Positions 63,656-64,000 of a stretch of DNA of 64,000 nucleotides are shown in pieces. The position numbers and the translations under genes are program-made. The stretch's first letter is position 1. Each line of letters begins with the position of its first letter. The stretch lies in NCBI GenBank assembly GCA_943788055.1, contig CALSOU010000008.1:176335-240334 (forward strand). Direction: 5' to 3'. This DNA is from an uncultured Saprospiraceae bacterium (lineage in GTDB: Bacteria; Bacteroidota; Bacteroidia; Chitinophagales; Saprospiraceae). Below the pieces are notes generated by a model, which ran no database searches, was not told the DNA's origin, and saw only the letters and a program-made list of their open reading frames with translations.

Positions 63656-64000
63656 ATGGAGAATAAGGAAATATATAAAGATGAGGATGTAACTGCTAGC
63701 TCAAGAAAGGAAGATCACATTACCCTTTCATTCAAGAGTCAGCAGAACAGAATGCAAATAGACAAAAGGTTTTATTATGAGCCGATGTTGTCTCCTCATC
63801 TGCAAGATAAAACGGCGCTTCACACCCAGTTTGCTGGACACGAACTCAAACTTCCATTATGGGTAAGTTCGATGACGGGTGGAACTGAGAAAGCTAGAAC
63901 GATTAACCATAATTTGGCCAAAGGCTTGTGGAGAATATGGCTTTGGTATGGGGCTTGGCTCATGTAGGTCGCTACTGTTTTCCGATGAGTATTTTCCAGA
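63656..64000 (+). pseudogene. fni: Type 2 isopentenyl-diphosphate isomerase, N-terminal part, frameshifted
   Basis: FMN enzyme of isoprenoid synthesis. Residues 1-90 match the family: SSRKEDHITLSFKSQQNR, RFYYEPMLSPHL and LPLWVSSMTGGTEKARTINHNLAKG. The expected ACGEYGFGMGLGSCRSLLFS continues in a frame shifted by one base from 63924. One base too many in AAAGG at 63920-63924 moves the reading to an early TAG at about 63965. The rest runs off the right edge. The strong conservation on both sides of the shift favours a sequencing or assembly error, but a real disruption is possible. Start context: ATG at 63656. Confidence 0.7.

Noticed and set aside
1..64000. Search for tRNA, rRNA, CRISPR arrays, transposases, integrases, phage genes, toxin-antitoxin pairs and defence systems
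   Set aside because: No cloverleaf with a GGTTCGA-like arm, no spaced repeats and no recognisable mobile or defence protein was found by eye. A tRNAscan or defence-finder run would settle it.

Overview
The window is AT-rich chromosomal DNA from a Bacteroidota bacterium, most likely a Saprospiria-type (Lewinella/Haliscomenobacter-like) marine or aquatic lineage; this placement is inferred from gene content only. The main evidence is several secreted proteins with C-terminal type IX secretion (T9SS) sorting domains, the T9SS regulator PorX (receiver plus PglZ domains), a fused LpxC-FabZ gene, Bacteroidota-type FabI and DUF3127 proteins, and promoters of the Bacteroidota form TAnnTTTG. I found no tRNA, rRNA, CRISPR array, insertion sequence or prophage. 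Most of the window is housekeeping sequence with secreted-protein genes between.

Layout. 0-8.4 kb: edge fragment of a sialate O-acetylesterase, alaS, an M23 endopeptidase, two adjacent decayed genes (4.7-5.8 kb) and a large M14 carboxypeptidase. 8.5-13.1 kb: a tight five-gene plus-strand run (small membrane protein, lipoprotein, polyprenyl sugar transferase, aroE, proline dehydrogenase). 13.5-19.7 kb: a 1907-residue T9SS cargo protein with P-domain, dockerin-like and cohesin-like segments, and a small secreted protein. 19.9-25.6 kb: a MerR regulator, an unpartnered ABC ATPase, the lipid A block lpxD-lpxC/fabZ-lpxA, and an unrecognised 257-residue protein. 25.7-33.1 kb: a GT-C/TPR membrane protein, recN, a membrane methyltransferase, fabI and a PIN-PhoH ATPase. 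33.4-37.4 kb: an outer-membrane protein with two LVIVD lipoproteins, a small lipoprotein, a GC-rich noncoding islet, a LamG/CHU_C secreted protein and ybaB. 37.5-43.0 kb: a Na+/Ca2+ exchanger, tatC, porX and an HD phosphohydrolase. 43.1-50.1 kb: a pseudogene, proS, a Trp/Asn/Gly- and Arg/Ser-rich secreted protein, an outer-membrane protein and an M29 aminopeptidase. 50.5-62.2 kb: a DEAD-box helicase, an M36 metallopeptidase, rlmB, TraB/GumN, gamma-carbonic anhydrase, DUF3127, tsaE, alanine dehydrogenase and an M43 protease. The right edge holds a frameshifted TPR gene and the start of fni, also frameshifted.

How it fits together. Envelope building is the main theme: lipid A synthesis (lpxA, lpxC/fabZ, lpxD), fatty acids (fabI), Tat export, peptidoglycan hydrolysis (M23), T9SS control (porX) and T9SS cargo (13.5, 35.9, 52.6 and 61.0 kb). 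Five loci carry frameshifts or in-frame stops (4.7, 5.3, 43.1, 62.2 and 63.7 kb). At least the 43.1 kb locus has too many lesions for a single sequencing error. No clearly novel multi-gene system is visible. The most unusual observations are the broken loci, three identically spaced TAnnTTTG-N4-ATG starts that suggest leaderless mRNAs, dyads upstream of merR and ald, the cohesin-plus-dockerin cargo protein and the OMP/LVIVD lipoprotein cassette.
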